DNA of 64,000 nucleotides from assembly GCA_003569185.1 (NCBI GenBank), contig BGOJ01000002.1, positions 62,001-126,000 of the forward strand, in the 5' to 3' direction. Source of the stretch: Candidatus Planktophila sp. (GTDB taxonomy: Bacteria; Actinomycetota; Actinomycetes; Nanopelagicales; Nanopelagicaceae). Under the pieces are notes generated by a model, which had not been told where the DNA came from, made no database searches, and worked only from the letters and a program-made list of their open reading frames with translations. The translations under genes were made by a program, and so were the position numbers. Positions 36,320 to 45,362 of this stretch are shown here, in pieces. Positions within the stretch are counted from its first letter, which is position 1; each line of letters opens with the position of its first letter.

Positions 36320-36862
36320 ATGCGTTCTCGGTCTGAATCCCTTGAGTTCGCTCTCCTTGGCCTGCTCTCACAAGGTGCCCTTCATGGATATGAGTTACGT
36401 AAGCGAATGAGTGCAATCTACGGTCCATTTCGTGCGTTGAGCTTCTCTGTTTTATATCCCCAGCTAAGAAAGATGGTGGAGGCGAAGTTAATTGAGCAAT
36501 CATTCACCGATGCTGGCGGCTTATCTAGAAGATCAAGGATTGTTTATGAGTTAACTGCAAAAGGGCGTGAGCGCTTTTCTTCACTAATGCAAAATGCTTC
36601 ACCAGATTCATTTGAGGATGAAGGTTTTGAGGTTCGCTTTGCATTTTTTGGTCCAACCCCTAGAAATAATCGCGTCAGAATTTTAGAAGGACGCCACCGA
36701 CGTTTAGTTGAAAAGGCGGAGGTAATCCGCAAAGACCTATCAAAAATTCCAGAAGGTATTGATACCTACTTAGTTGAGTGGCGCCGTCACTCATTGGAAT
36801 CAGCAGAGCGCGAAATCGCTTGGCTGGAAAAGATGATAAAAACCGAAAGGAAGAGCTCGTGA
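36320..36862 (+). CDS. PadR family transcriptional regulator
   Basis: Winged-helix repressor of 180 residues. The DNA-binding domain occupies residues 6-80 ([24 protein letters not shown], then [20 protein letters not shown] and [11 protein letters not shown]); the C-terminal dimerisation helices run to the end. The GTGA overlap with ino1 ties the two together, the same pairing as Rv0047c-ino1 in Mycobacterium tuberculosis, so it probably controls inositol synthesis. A TCGATA inverted repeat lies just upstream. Confidence 0.9.
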   Translation: MRSRSESLEFALLGLLSQGALHGYELRKRMSAIYGPFRALSFSVLYPQLRKMVEAKLIEQSFTDAGGLSRRSRIVYELTAKGRERFSSLMQNASPDSFEDEGFEVRFAFFGPTPRNNRVRILEGRHRRLVEKAEVIRKDLSKIPEGIDTYLVEWRRHSLESAEREIAWLEKMIKTERKSS

Positions 36863-37953
36863 GCGTAGAAAATAAAGGTGAAATCCGGGTAGCAATTGTT
36901 GGAGTAGGTAACTGCGCCAACTCTTTAATCCAAGGGATTACCTACTACAAGGATGCTACTAACGAAACCGAGATTCCTGGTTTGATGCACCCAGTCCTTG
37001 GTGGTTATCACATCAAAAATATTAATTTCGTATTAGCACTAGATGTTGATGCTAAGAAGGTTGGCTTAGATCTTGCTGATGCCATTTGGGCGAGTGAGAA
37101 CAACACAATTAAATTTGCCACAGTTGCTAAAACAGGTGTGACGGTAAAGCGCGGAACCACATTAGATGGTCTTGGTCGGTACTACAAAGAGACTATTAAA
37201 GAATCTGATGCTGCCCCAGTTGATGTGGTCGCAGAGTTAAAGGCGAGCAAGGTTGATGTTTTAATCTGCTACCTACCAGTTGGTTCAGAGGAGGCGGCAA
37301 AGTTTTATGCTCAGTGCGCCATTGATGCCGGTTGTGCTTTTGTTAACGCACTTCCAGTCTTTATCGCATCTGATCCAGTGTGGGCGGAGAAGTTCACAAA
37401 GGCAGGCCTGCCAATTGTTGGCGATGATATTAAATCTCAGGTTGGCGCCACTATCACTCACCGAATTATGGCCAAGCTATTCCAAGATCGCGGTGTTCAC
37501 TTAGATCGCACCTACCAATTAAATGTTGGTGGAAATATGGATTTCAAAAACATGTTAGAGCGTGATCGTCTTGAATCTAAGAAGATCTCAAAGACCCAAT
37601 CAGTAACCTCACAATTAGATTATGACTTGGGTGCGAAAAATGTTCACATCGGCCCATCTGATTACATTCCATGGCTAGATGATCGCAAGTGGGCATATGT
37701 TCGCCTAGAAGGACGTGCCTTTGGGGATGTGCCATTAAATCTTGAGTACAAGCTTGAGGTATGGGATTCACCAAACTCAGCTGGTGTAATTATTGATGCA
37801 CTTCGTTGCGCCAAGATTGCACTAGATCGCAAAATTGGTGGCCCATTACTTTCACCATCTAGCTACTTTATGAAATCTCCGCCAATTCAATACACCGATG
37901 AGCAGGCTTACCAAAAGGTTGAGCAGTTCATCGAAGGAAATATCGAAAGATAA
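36859..37953 (+). CDS. ino1: Inositol-3-phosphate synthase
   Basis: NAD-dependent isomerisation of glucose 6-phosphate to myo-inositol phosphate, first step towards phosphatidylinositol, PIMs and mycothiol. The Rossmann motif [16 protein letters not shown] is at about residues 11-26; [16 protein letters not shown] and LNVGGNMDF are family active-site segments. The GTG at 36859 gives [15 protein letters not shown] with GGAAGAGC upstream and 364 residues, close to the mycobacterial 367; the track start at 36778 lies inside padR. A strong terminator follows. Confidence 0.94.
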   Translation: MSVENKGEIRVAIVGVGNCANSLIQGITYYKDATNETEIPGLMHPVLGGYHIKNINFVLALDVDAKKVGLDLADAIWASENNTIKFATVAKTGVTVKRGTTLDGLGRYYKETIKESDAAPVDVVAELKASKVDVLICYLPVGSEEAAKFYAQCAIDAGCAFVNALPVFIASDPVWAEKFTKAGLPIVGDDIKSQVGATITHRIMAKLFQDRGVHLDRTYQLNVGGNMDFKNMLERDRLESKKISKTQSVTSQLDYDLGAKNVHIGPSDYIPWLDDRKWAYVRLEGRAFGDVPLNLEYKLEVWDSPNSAGVIIDALRCAKIALDRKIGGPLLSPSSYFMKSPPIQYTDEQAYQKVEQFIEGNIER

Positions 37954-37969
37954 AAATAAGTTAGCAAGT

Positions 37970-38006
37970 AAAAACCCCTAAGGTGTTTTAAGCCTTAGGG
38001 GTTTTT
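37970..38006 (+). terminator. Rho-independent terminator of padR-ino1
   Basis: A 14-bp perfect stem AAAAACCCCTAAGG / CCTTAGGGGTTTTT with a 9-base loop, starting 17 bases after the ino1 stop and ending in T5. The A-rich left arm lets it work for the convergent gene at 38029-38625 on the minus strand too. Confidence 0.93.
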
Positions 38007-38028
38007 GCCCTCTTGGAGAGTGAGGGCC

Positions 38029-38625
38029 TTAAATCGTCGCGTCAGCTTCTACGCGACGAAGATGCGCAAAGCCGAGTAGGGTAAGTACGAGCATTAACAA
38101 ACCGCCAACTGCTGCGGCCCAAGCTGCATACATTGCAATTTGGCCGATTTGCCAGAATGCAAATGAGTAAAGCAACAGTCCACGCAATGTTTCTCCCATA
38201 AATAAAGTTGTTCGCTGTCCCATTAAGTTTGCAGATTCAGCAGCTAATGCGGCATTTGCTGGATCAGCTTTTGATTTAGCAGCGGCTGCTAATGCCGCAC
38301 CACTAACCTCTGAGTAAACCTTGCCACCAGCAACACCTTTTAAGTGAGAGCCGATGTAAAAGTCGGCGTAAGCCTGTGCTTGCTTGCCAGTTGTTAATGG
38401 CATATTTGAAAATGGTGCAAGAGCTGCTTGCGCCTCGTCAGATAATGCTTTAAATCCAGCACTATCTTTATCTGGCATTGTAATTTTTTGTTGTGATAAT
38501 TGAGTGGCAACAGATTCATCTGCAAAAGATGCTCCCCAGTTTAGAAGTGCTGCTGCAACAAATAAGAACACAGAAAGGCCCAAACCGACAAAGCTGACGA
38601 TTCGATCGAAGGTGCGACGTTTCAT
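38029..38625 (-). CDS. Hypothetical membrane protein with large extracytoplasmic loop
   Basis: Unrecognised protein of 198 residues. One N-terminal helix (IVSFVGLGLSVFLFVAAALL), about 110 polar, Ala-rich residues presumably outside the cell, then two C-terminal helices (LLLYSFAFWQIGQIAMYAAWAAAVGGLLM region) and a short basic tail. Similar topology occurs in uncharacterised actinobacterial proteins. The gene has a TAGGAG-like site before its ATG and a 173-base upstream region with a direct repeat. It ends at the shared bidirectional terminator. Confidence 0.72.
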   Translation of the reverse strand: MKRRTFDRIVSFVGLGLSVFLFVAAALLNWGASFADESVATQLSQQKITMPDKDSAGFKALSDEAQAALAPFSNMPLTTGKQAQAYADFYIGSHLKGVAGGKVYSEVSGAALAAAAKSKADPANAALAAESANLMGQRTTLFMGETLRGLLLYSFAFWQIGQIAMYAAWAAAVGGLLMLVLTLLGFAHLRRVEADATI

Positions 38626-38731
38626 TATTAATTTCTCCTAATTTCTCCAGTTGTAATGCGTTGAAAAGTTATGTACTTCTCACCGCTATTAATACTCCTG
38701 AATGAGGTAGGTAGAAGATGATGTGGGTGGG

Positions 38732-38769
38732 GGTAGCACTTACCCAATTTTGATAAGAGGTAGCACTTA
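38732..38769. repeat. Tandem direct repeat GGTAGCACTTA upstream of the 38.6-kb membrane gene
   Basis: The 11-mer GGTAGCACTTA occurs at 38732-38742 and 38759-38769, 27 bases apart start to start, in the promoter region of the minus-strand membrane gene (start 38625) and just below the LuxR-type gene. It could be a regulator binding site; nothing else is known. Confidence 0.45.
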
Positions 38770-38798
38770 GATTTAAATCACTAAATTTAAAGAAAAAC

Positions 38799-39119
38799 CT
38801 ACTCAGTATGTTTTGCGCAAATCTGCTCGCCATTTGGTCCAATGACTAGGTGAGAACAAGCAACTCCTAATTTATCAAATGCTTTATCTCCAAAATGGGC
38901 TCGGTATGCCAACGCTAGTAATACTCTGACATTAACCTCTCCATTTGATTTAATGGAGAATGCATGGGCAACGCGGGATACGGTATTTTCAATAACCTTT
39001 TCGGTGTGGGAGGTATTCCTAGCTATAGCTGCATTTGTTAAACCATCACATAGATGTTCGCAAACCAATTTTTCAAAGGGGGTTAGCTCGCGCAATAAAA
39101 TATTAACTTCCAAGGCCAC
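38799..39119 (-). CDS. Solo LuxR-type helix-turn-helix protein
   Basis: A 106-residue protein consisting mainly of a LuxR/GerE HTH: LTPFEKLVCEHLCDGLTNAAIARNTSHTEKVIENTVSRVAHAF, about residues 12-54. There is no receiver or ligand domain. The C-terminal part contains three scattered cysteines (ACSHL, EQICAKH, plus CEHLC in the HTH). It is probably a small DNA-binding regulator; the direct repeat immediately downstream on its own strand is a possible target. Confidence 0.72.
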   Translation of the reverse strand: MALEVNILLRELTPFEKLVCEHLCDGLTNAAIARNTSHTEKVIENTVSRVAHAFSIKSNGEVNVRVLLALAYRAHFGDKAFDKLGVACSHLVIGPNGEQICAKHTE

Positions 39120-39208
39120 TCTCCAATGATCTAATCCCTATTGTGGACCTGCTGCTGGTATTTCTCAACTAGATGCAAAGTTTGACGATTTGCGCCTACT
39201 ATTGCGCC

Positions 39209-39958
39209 GTGAGTTTTATTAAATCTGAGCAAATTGGTGCGGTTCTGCGCCTTACCTTAGATCGGCCCGAAAAGAAGAATGCAATTACCCAAGAGATGTA
39301 TCAAAGCTTGGCAAATAAAATCAATGAGGCGGCTTCAGATTTTGGCATCAGGGCGGTAGTGATTTGTTCAAGTGGTGATTCATTTACTGCTGGCAATGAC
39401 ATCAATGATTTTGCAAATGATCCGCAGATGGATGAGGGATCACCAGTATTTAATTTCCTTTTTGCTATACATAACTTTCCAAAGCCATTGATCGCTGCGG
39501 TTAAGGGAAGAGCGGTTGGAATTGGCACCACCATGTTGATGCACTGTGATTTAGTCACAGCAAATCCAGATACAAAATTCTCTATGCCATTTGTATCCCT
39601 TGGCTTAGTAGCAGAGGGTGGTTCTAGTTACCTATTTCCTCGCCTGGTCGGACATGCAAAGGCTGCTGAGATATTTTTTACCGGTCGAACATTTTCTGCT
39701 GATGAGGCATTAAGCATGGGTTTGATTAATCAAATTGCAGAGGATGAGTTAGCTGCTGCGATGGTATTTGCCCAAGAGATTGCAGAACAACCACCAACTG
39801 CAGTGATAAATACCAAGGCATTATTAAAGAGTGGCTCTCATGAAGCTTTAAATCAGGTGATTCGGGCAGAGGGTGAATTGTTTAAGATGGCTACTCAATC
39901 AGATGAAGCTCAAATTGCATTTATGAATTTCTTAGCGAAAAAGAGTAAGGTCAAGTAA
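39209..39958 (+). CDS. Enoyl-CoA hydratase/isomerase family protein
   Basis: Crotonase-fold enzyme for CoA esters. RLTLDRPEKKNAIT opens the fold; the oxyanion-hole segments are DSFTAGNDINDF and KGRAVGIGTTMLMHCDLV; GLVAEGGSSYLFPRLVG carries a Glu at the usual acid/base position. I start at the GTG giving MSFIKSEQIGAV, the normal N-terminus, since the track start (39173) adds 12 atypical residues. The stop overlaps the SDR start by one base, so one operon. Hydratase versus isomerase cannot be settled. Confidence 0.85.
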   Translation: MSFIKSEQIGAVLRLTLDRPEKKNAITQEMYQSLANKINEAASDFGIRAVVICSSGDSFTAGNDINDFANDPQMDEGSPVFNFLFAIHNFPKPLIAAVKGRAVGIGTTMLMHCDLVTANPDTKFSMPFVSLGLVAEGGSSYLFPRLVGHAKAAEIFFTGRTFSADEALSMGLINQIAEDELAAAMVFAQEIAEQPPTAVINTKALLKSGSHEALNQVIRAEGELFKMATQSDEAQIAFMNFLAKKSKVK

Positions 39959-40788
39959 TGAGCTTAGCTGGCAAGAGAATTTTTGTTACTGGTGGCTCTC
40001 GCGGCATTGGACTTGCAATTGCATTGCGGGCTGCAAAAGATGGTGCATCAATTGCAATCGCTGCAAAGACTGCCGAAGCTCATCCAAAATTGCCTGGCAC
40101 AATCTTCACTGCAGCAAAAGAAATTGAGGCAGCAGGTGGCAAAGCACTTGCCATTCAATGCGATATTCGAGATGAAAATCAAATAGCACAAGCAGTTGAG
40201 CAAGCTGCAAATGAGTTTGGTGGCATTGATATCTTGATTAACAATGCATCTGCGATTAATTTAACTAATACCGAAAACACCCCTGCAAAAAGATTTGATT
40301 TAATGATGGGCGTTAATACCCGTGGCACCTTCTTAACCTCACAAGCATGCCTGCCGTACTTAAAAAAGAGTGCGCAGGAGGGTCGCAATCCACACATCTT
40401 GATGCTCTCACCACCTTTATCTATGAAGGGCAAATGGTTTAAACCCCATCTGGCATACACGATGGCAAAGTATGGAATGAGTATGTGTGTACTGGGATTA
40501 GCTGATGAGTTAAAGCGAGATGGCATTGGTGTGAACGCACTTTGGCCAAGAACTGCTATCGATACCGCAGCCCTTGCGATGATTCCTGGCGTAGATACTG
40601 ACTTTTGCCGTACACCTGAGATCATCTCTGACTCGGCCTACATAATCTTAAATCGGCCAGGCAAAGAGTGCAGCGGAAACTTCTTTATTGATGATGAGGT
40701 GTTAGCTAGTGAGGGAATTATTGATTTAGATAAGTATGCAGTGGTTCCTGGAACAAAAGAGTTTATAAAAGATCTATACGTTGATTAA
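39958..40788 (+). CDS. SDR family oxidoreductase (HSDL2-like)
   Basis: Classical short-chain dehydrogenase, 276 residues. NAD(P)-binding motif VTGGSRGIGLAIALRAA (about residues 10-26), structural NNAS, and the catalytic region with serine in LMLSPPLSMKG and YTMAKYGMSM (YxxxK). Long inserts such as KTAEAHPKLPGTIFTAAKEIE are typical of the HSDL2/SCP2-linked subgroup, which is associated with fatty-acid metabolism. It is coupled to the crotonase gene and overlaps the convergent NiCoT gene by 4 bases. Confidence 0.86.
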   Translation: MSLAGKRIFVTGGSRGIGLAIALRAAKDGASIAIAAKTAEAHPKLPGTIFTAAKEIEAAGGKALAIQCDIRDENQIAQAVEQAANEFGGIDILINNASAINLTNTENTPAKRFDLMMGVNTRGTFLTSQACLPYLKKSAQEGRNPHILMLSPPLSMKGKWFKPHLAYTMAKYGMSMCVLGLADELKRDGIGVNALWPRTAIDTAALAMIPGVDTDFCRTPEIISDSAYIILNRPGKECSGNFFIDDEVLASEGIIDLDKYAVVPGTKEFIKDLYVD

Positions 40789-41924
40789 AGCTTAAACTCA
40801 GTATGTTGGTGATCAGTCTCAGCAATTCCTGAGGAGTAACGCTCTTCATAACGGCCAACTCGCCAGATTAAAACAGAGAGCAACCAGGCGCCCACAAAGG
40901 ATGCCACAATAAAAAAGCCCACTCGATTTAAATCAACCTCTGCGATTACGGTAAATGGTTGGTAATTATCAATATTTGTTTTTTCAGCTAACACCCCGAT
41001 AAATTGAATTGTGCCAATCACAAAAGCCACAAATATTGAAAGCCCAGTAGTTGTGATGTTGTAGTAGATCTTTCTAAGGGGTGAGGTAAATGCCCAGGCG
41101 TAAGCCTTAGTCATAAAGATGCCATCTAATGAATCCATTAAGGACATACCGGCGGCAAATATTAAGGGCAGAGCAATAATTGCAAGCGGTGGTAGAAAGC
41201 CGCCAACTGTGCCAACTGCGGCGGTCGCAGATAGTGCCAGCAGTGCAACCTCAGTAGCAGTATCAAAGCCAAGACCAAATAAAACACCAACTGGGTATAG
41301 CTGCCAAGAATGATCAAAGCCTTTCTTAAAAGCACCACGAAATACTCGGCGCATTAACCCTCGCTCATTTAACAACTCAGTTAAATGCTCATGGGAGAAT
41401 TTTCCAGTTTTAGCCTGCTTCCAAACCTTAATAATTCCAACCAAAATTACTAAGTTCAGGATTCCAACTAGGTATAAAAATATTGTTGAAACTGAGGCGC
41501 CAATTAGTCCACCAGTCTCTGCGAAATCTTGCTGAAATTTAGTAGCTTGACGAGCGGCAAATGCGATACCAACTGAAAGAGCTAAAACAATTGTTGAGTG
41601 ACCGAGTGAGAAAAATAAACCAAGTGCTAATGGATTCTTTCCCTTAGCCAGCATTAATCTGGTGGTGTCATCAATGGCGGCAATATGATCGGCATCAAAT
41701 GCGTGGCGTAAGCCAAATGAGTAGGCCAAGGCACCAGCACCTGCATAAACCAAGGCACCAGTTGAATCTGTTAGTGAGCTATAAGCAGGATTTGAGTTGT
41801 AGTGAATGAATAAGCCCCAACCTGCAATATGCAAGAAGGCGACCACGGAGAAGACGCCAATAAGGGTGGGGATCTCATGTTTGGTAAAGCGCAGGTGTTG
41901 GCGCAATTGCGTTGATTTACTCAC
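40785..41924 (-). CDS. Nickel/cobalt transporter, NiCoT (HoxN/NixA) family
   Basis: Eight-helix high-affinity Ni2+/Co2+ permease, 379 residues. The family signature LRHAFDADHIAAIDDTTR lies at about residues 72-89; FFSLGHSTIVLAL and LFGLGFDTATEVALLALS are the other conserved helices. The start is GTG. A Fur-family-like inverted repeat lies 13 bases upstream, between this gene and the divergent copC-like gene. Nickel versus cobalt cannot be decided from the sequence. Confidence 0.9.
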   Translation of the reverse strand: MSKSTQLRQHLRFTKHEIPTLIGVFSVVAFLHIAGWGLFIHYNSNPAYSSLTDSTGALVYAGAGALAYSFGLRHAFDADHIAAIDDTTRLMLAKGKNPLALGLFFSLGHSTIVLALSVGIAFAARQATKFQQDFAETGGLIGASVSTIFLYLVGILNLVILVGIIKVWKQAKTGKFSHEHLTELLNERGLMRRVFRGAFKKGFDHSWQLYPVGVLFGLGFDTATEVALLALSATAAVGTVGGFLPPLAIIALPLIFAAGMSLMDSLDGIFMTKAYAWAFTSPLRKIYYNITTTGLSIFVAFVIGTIQFIGVLAEKTNIDNYQPFTVIAEVDLNRVGFFIVASFVGAWLLSVLIWRVGRYEERYSSGIAETDHQHTEFKL

Positions 41925-41936
41925 TGAACAAGGTTA

Positions 41937-41959
41937 TTGCAAATGATTCGCATCTGCAA
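41937..41959. promoter_or_regulatory. Candidate Nur/Zur-type (Fur family) operator between NiCoT and copC-like genes
   Basis: A 23-bp imperfect palindrome bounded by TTGCA and TGCAA. Read as TTGCAA-N5-TCGCAT it matches the Streptomyces nickel regulator Nur box (tTGCaa-N5-ttGCAA) at 10 of 12 positions, and the core AATGATTCGCAT is also reminiscent of Zur boxes. It sits 13 bases upstream of the NiCoT start and 33 bases upstream of the copC-like start, suitable for metal-dependent control of both. No regulator gene is in the window. Confidence 0.5.
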
Positions 41960-41992
41960 GTACCTTGAAAGAGGAGTTGATAAGGTGTCTAC

Positions 41993-42517
41993 ATGGCTAT
42001 CAAAGGTAATAAGCAAACAATCCCAGCATTACTTTTGGCCTTTCTTCTACTTCTATTCACTCAGCAGCCACAAGCCATGGCTCACACCAAGTTGCTTCTT
42101 GCCACTCCAGATATCGCAAGTGAGATTGATAGCTGGCCCACCTCGATAACCCTTGAGTTTGATGAGGAGTTACAAAATCTAGGGGATGAGAAAGCAAACT
42201 TTGTCGTAGTAAATAATGCAGTTGGCGATCAGGTTAGTGAAACAGATGAGCAGATTTCAGGAAATTCCATCACAGTCACCCTATCTGCCAATGAGGTTAA
42301 AGGACCAGTCCTGGTTTTCTATCATGTGGTCTCAAGTGATGGCCATCCAGTTGAGGGGGAGTACAAGTTCACCTATGGCGTTGGTGAGGTTACAGCGCAG
42401 GGGGTGGAAGATAACGAAGAGGCTGAGTATCCAATTGGGATTTATTTAGCATCTGCTATTTTCATAATCTCAGGTTTGTTTTTTGCCATCTACTCATACC
42501 GACGTAGGAATAGATAG
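41993..42517 (+). CDS. CopC-domain periplasmic/extracellular metal-binding protein
   Basis: Exported protein of 174 residues: signal peptide ending AMA, mature N-terminus HTKLLLATPD with the Cu-binding first histidine of CopC, a beta-sandwich with SLEF-type motif ITLEFDEELQN and YHVVSSDGHPVEGEYKF carrying the second histidine. An acidic linker (VEDNEEAEYP) and a C-terminal membrane anchor end in YRRRNR. It would bind copper at the cell surface; the neighbouring NiCoT gene and shared operator hint at joint metal regulation. AAGG lies 7 bases before the ATG. Confidence 0.85.
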   Translation: MAIKGNKQTIPALLLAFLLLLFTQQPQAMAHTKLLLATPDIASEIDSWPTSITLEFDEELQNLGDEKANFVVVNNAVGDQVSETDEQISGNSITVTLSANEVKGPVLVFYHVVSSDGHPVEGEYKFTYGVGEVTAQGVEDNEEAEYPIGIYLASAIFIISGLFFAIYSYRRRNR

Positions 42518-42519
42518 TT

Positions 42520-43745
42520 TTGAGTTTAGTAAGCCAAAAACTTAAGGGAATTTCTAAAAGAGAATTACCAGAACGTTGTTTCACCTGATCCACTAATTAG
42601 AAAGATTACTCTTTCTACTTTTATTAACACATTTGGAAATGGCCTGTTTATGACTACGGGAATAATCTATTTCTCATTGATTGTTGGATTAGGGGCGCAG
42701 AAAGTAGCACTCGCATTTTCCCTTCTGGAGCACTCTCTCTACTTTTAAGTATTCCATCTGGACATTTTGCAGATCGATATCCACCGCGATTAATCGCATT
42801 CTCAGCTCTTATCGGAATGGGATTTTGTGCAATCTCCTTAATCTTTATTCAAAGCTGGTGGTTGCTATTGATTGCGCTCTCACTAGATTCAATATTTGAA
42901 GTATTTGGACAAAACGCCAGAATGGCGATGATTGCCCGTATTGGTGAAGGTGAGGAAAGAGTCAGGATTAGGGCGTACACCAGAGCGGTAACAAATCTCG
43001 GCATTGCCTTTGGCACAGTCGTAGCTGGCTTTGCACTTGCCATTAATACAGTTTTTGCCTACAATCAATGATCGCGCTAGATGCCTTAACCTTCTTTCTA
43101 GCTGCTTTTGCTTATTTGAGAGTACCAAACGTAAAACCTACGCTTTCTGCGAATGAAAAATTTGACTGGAGTATTTTAAGAGATTTTAGATATATAAAGG
43201 CGATGCTTTTGAGCGGTGTTATGTCAATGCATTTTATATTACAAAATATTGCCATTCCTGTTTGGATCGTTAAGGACACAAACGCACCAAGGTGGTGGGT
43301 ATCTGTAATTATGTTTATTAATACTATTGCAGTAGTTCTTTTCCAAGTGCGAATGAGTAAAGGAGCTTCAACTGCCCAATTTGGTGCGAAGCAATTAGGC
43401 AAGCTGGATTTTATATTGCAGTTGCTTGTTTTTTATATGGTTTCTGCAAAAGGATTAGACACAGCAACTGCCGCTGCGGTTTTGATTTGGCGATGGTTGT
43501 GCATGTTATTGGGGAGCTACTTGCTTCAACTGGTAGTTGGAGCATTGCGTTCGAATTAGCAGATCAAAATCGCCAAGGTGCCTATCAGGGTTTATGGCGA
43601 ATGGGCTTTGGGGTATGAATGTTATTGGGCCTTCATTAGTTATTTTCTTTGCAATTGGTCTGGGCCAATTGGATGGGTGATTATGGGTGGAATATTTGTT
43701 TTCACTGGAATGTTAATGTCAAGGGTAATTGCAACCACCAAATAA
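42520..43745 (+). pseudogene. MFS transporter, broken by about six frameshifts
   Basis: Pieces of one major facilitator protein are spread over all three frames. In order: MSLVSQKLKGISKREL; PDPLIRKITLSTFINTF to about 42715; SGALSLLLSIPSGHFADRYPP to about 43065 (the loop 2-3 GxxaDR motif); MIALDALTFFLAAFAYLRVP to about 43490; HVIGELLASTGSWSIAFELA to about 43610; MNVIGPSLVIFFAIGLG; and GWVIMGGIFVFTGMLM to the stop at 43745. Together they cover about 400 residues and 12 helices without large gaps, so single-base indels, not deletion, broke it. It starts 2 bases after the copC-like gene. Decay or poor local sequence are both possible. Confidence 0.8.
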
Positions 43746-43775
43746 AAATACCCCAGCTAATGGCTGGGGTATTTT
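43745..43775. terminator. Bidirectional terminator between the MFS gene and glnA
   Basis: AAAATACCCCAGC / GCTGGGGTATTTT, a perfect 13-bp stem with a TAATG loop, placed at the stop of the MFS gene (plus strand) and 10 bases after the glnA stop (minus strand). A- and T-rich ends allow termination both ways. Confidence 0.92.
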
Positions 43776-43784
43776 CGTAAATTC

Positions 43785-45215
43785 CTATAGATCGTAATAA
43801 AGTTCAAATTCTGCTGGATGTGGACGCAATCTCACGTAATCCACCTCTTGCTTGCGCTTGAAATCAATCCAAGTATCAATTAGATCTTTGGTGAATACTC
43901 CACCACGAGTTAAGAACTCATTGTCGCGTTCTAGATTATCTAGAACGGCATCAAGTGAGCCAGGAACTTGTGGAATTGCTTTGGCCTCATCGCCTTCTAA
44001 TTCATACAGATCCTTATCAACTGGCTTTGGTGGCTCAATTTGTTTTGAATACCATCAATTCCAGCCATTAACATCGCTGCAAATGCAAGATATGGATTAG
44101 AAGATGGATCTGGGCAACGGAACTCAATTCGTTTTGCCTTTGGATTAGATCCAGTAATTGGAATACGAATACAAGCTGATCTATTTCTAGCTGAGTAGAC
44201 CAAGTTAACTGGTGCTTCATACCCTGGTACTAAGCGCTTGTATGAGTTAAACTGTTGGGTTAGTAAATGCTAGAAGCGATGGCGCATGCTTTAACAAACC
44301 ACCGATATACCAACGAGCCATGTCAGAAAGATTTGCATAACCATCTCCCCAGAACAATGGCTTGCCATCCTTCCAAAGTGATTGGTGAACATGCATTCCG
44401 CTACCGTTATCGCCAAACAAAGGTTTTGGCATAAAGGTTGCAGTCTTACCAGCTGCCCATGCAGTGTTCTTAATGATGTATTTAAACTTCATTAACTCAT
44501 CCCCAGCTGTCAAAATATCGCTGAAGCGGTAGTTGATTTCCATCTGTCCGGCAGTTCCAACTTCATGGTGAGCACGCTCAACAAGTAATCCAACCTTGCC
44601 AAGATTCATAACCATTTCATCGCGCAGATCGGCAAATTGATCAGTTGGTGAAACTGGGAAGTAACCGCCTTTGATTCGGGTGCGATAACCACGGTTTGGT
44701 GTGCCATCAGCATCCTCTTCAATTCCAGTATTCCAAGCACCTTCATATGAATCAATGTGATGAAATGCTTGGTTCATTCCTGTTAAAAATCTAATTCGAT
44801 CAAAGACATAAAACTCAGCCTCGGGTGCAAAGAATGCGGTATCAGCAATACCGGTGCTTCGCATGAAATCAACAGCTTTAGCAACAATTCCACGAGGATC
44901 TCTTGAGTAGGCAGTGTTGTCATCTGGATTATGAACGGAGAATAGAATTATTAAAGTTTTCTCTTTTCGGAATGGATCAAGATATGCAGAGGATGGAACT
45001 GGAAGTAACTTCATATCTGATTCATGAATTGATTGGAAACCTCTAATAGAGGATCCATCAAACATTAATCCGTCTTTAAATACGCTTTCATCAAATGATT
45101 CAACTGGCACATTAAAGTGATGCTGAATACCTGGTAGGTCAATAAATCTAACGTCAATCAACTTCACATCATTCTTCTTGATGTAATCGAAGATCTCTGC
45201 GGAATTCTTAAACAT
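43785..45215 (-). CDS. glnA: Glutamine synthetase type I (two frameshifts in this sequence)
   Basis: ATP-dependent synthesis of glutamine from glutamate and ammonia. The track shows only 322 residues, ending AFTNPTV. One surplus A at 44249-44251 and one missing T at 44039-44041 (plus-strand reading) break the frame; correcting them gives [24 protein letters not shown], then [23 protein letters not shown] and the C-terminus FELYYDL at 43785, about 476 residues. Motifs: [32 protein letters not shown], and the adenylylation tyrosine in KDLYELEGD, which marks GSI-beta. Such a central enzyme is unlikely to be truly dead; the errors adjoin the broken MFS gene. Confidence 0.87.
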
Positions 45216-45315
45216 CTATTCTCCTAAGATAAATATTGCTGAAAGTAGGGCGACTTTGCTCCGCTTCAGATGGGTAAAACCTAGTAGAAAATAATGAAAA
45301 AGCCGTAAAGCACGT

Positions 45316-45331
45316 GTTACATCTATGTTTC
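45316..45331 (-). promoter_or_regulatory. Possible GlnR half-site upstream of glnA
   Basis: On the minus strand GAAAC-N6-GTAAC lies about 100 bases before the glnA ATG. It equals the central half of the actinobacterial GlnR consensus gTnAC-n6-GaAAC-n6-GTnAC-n6-GaAAC, but the outer elements do not match, so this is a weak candidate. Confidence 0.25.
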
Positions 45332-45362
45332 ACTTTCTCCCCTTTGGGCTAGGGTTGCCCGC

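Noticed and set aside
36778-36858. Longer N-terminus for Ino1 (track start 36778)
   Set aside because: Lies inside padR; the GTG at 36859 has its own site and gives the family length.
38626-38798. Hidden gene in the 173-base gap
   Set aside because: No open frame with a start and ribosome binding site; only the direct repeat and A/T-rich sequence are seen.
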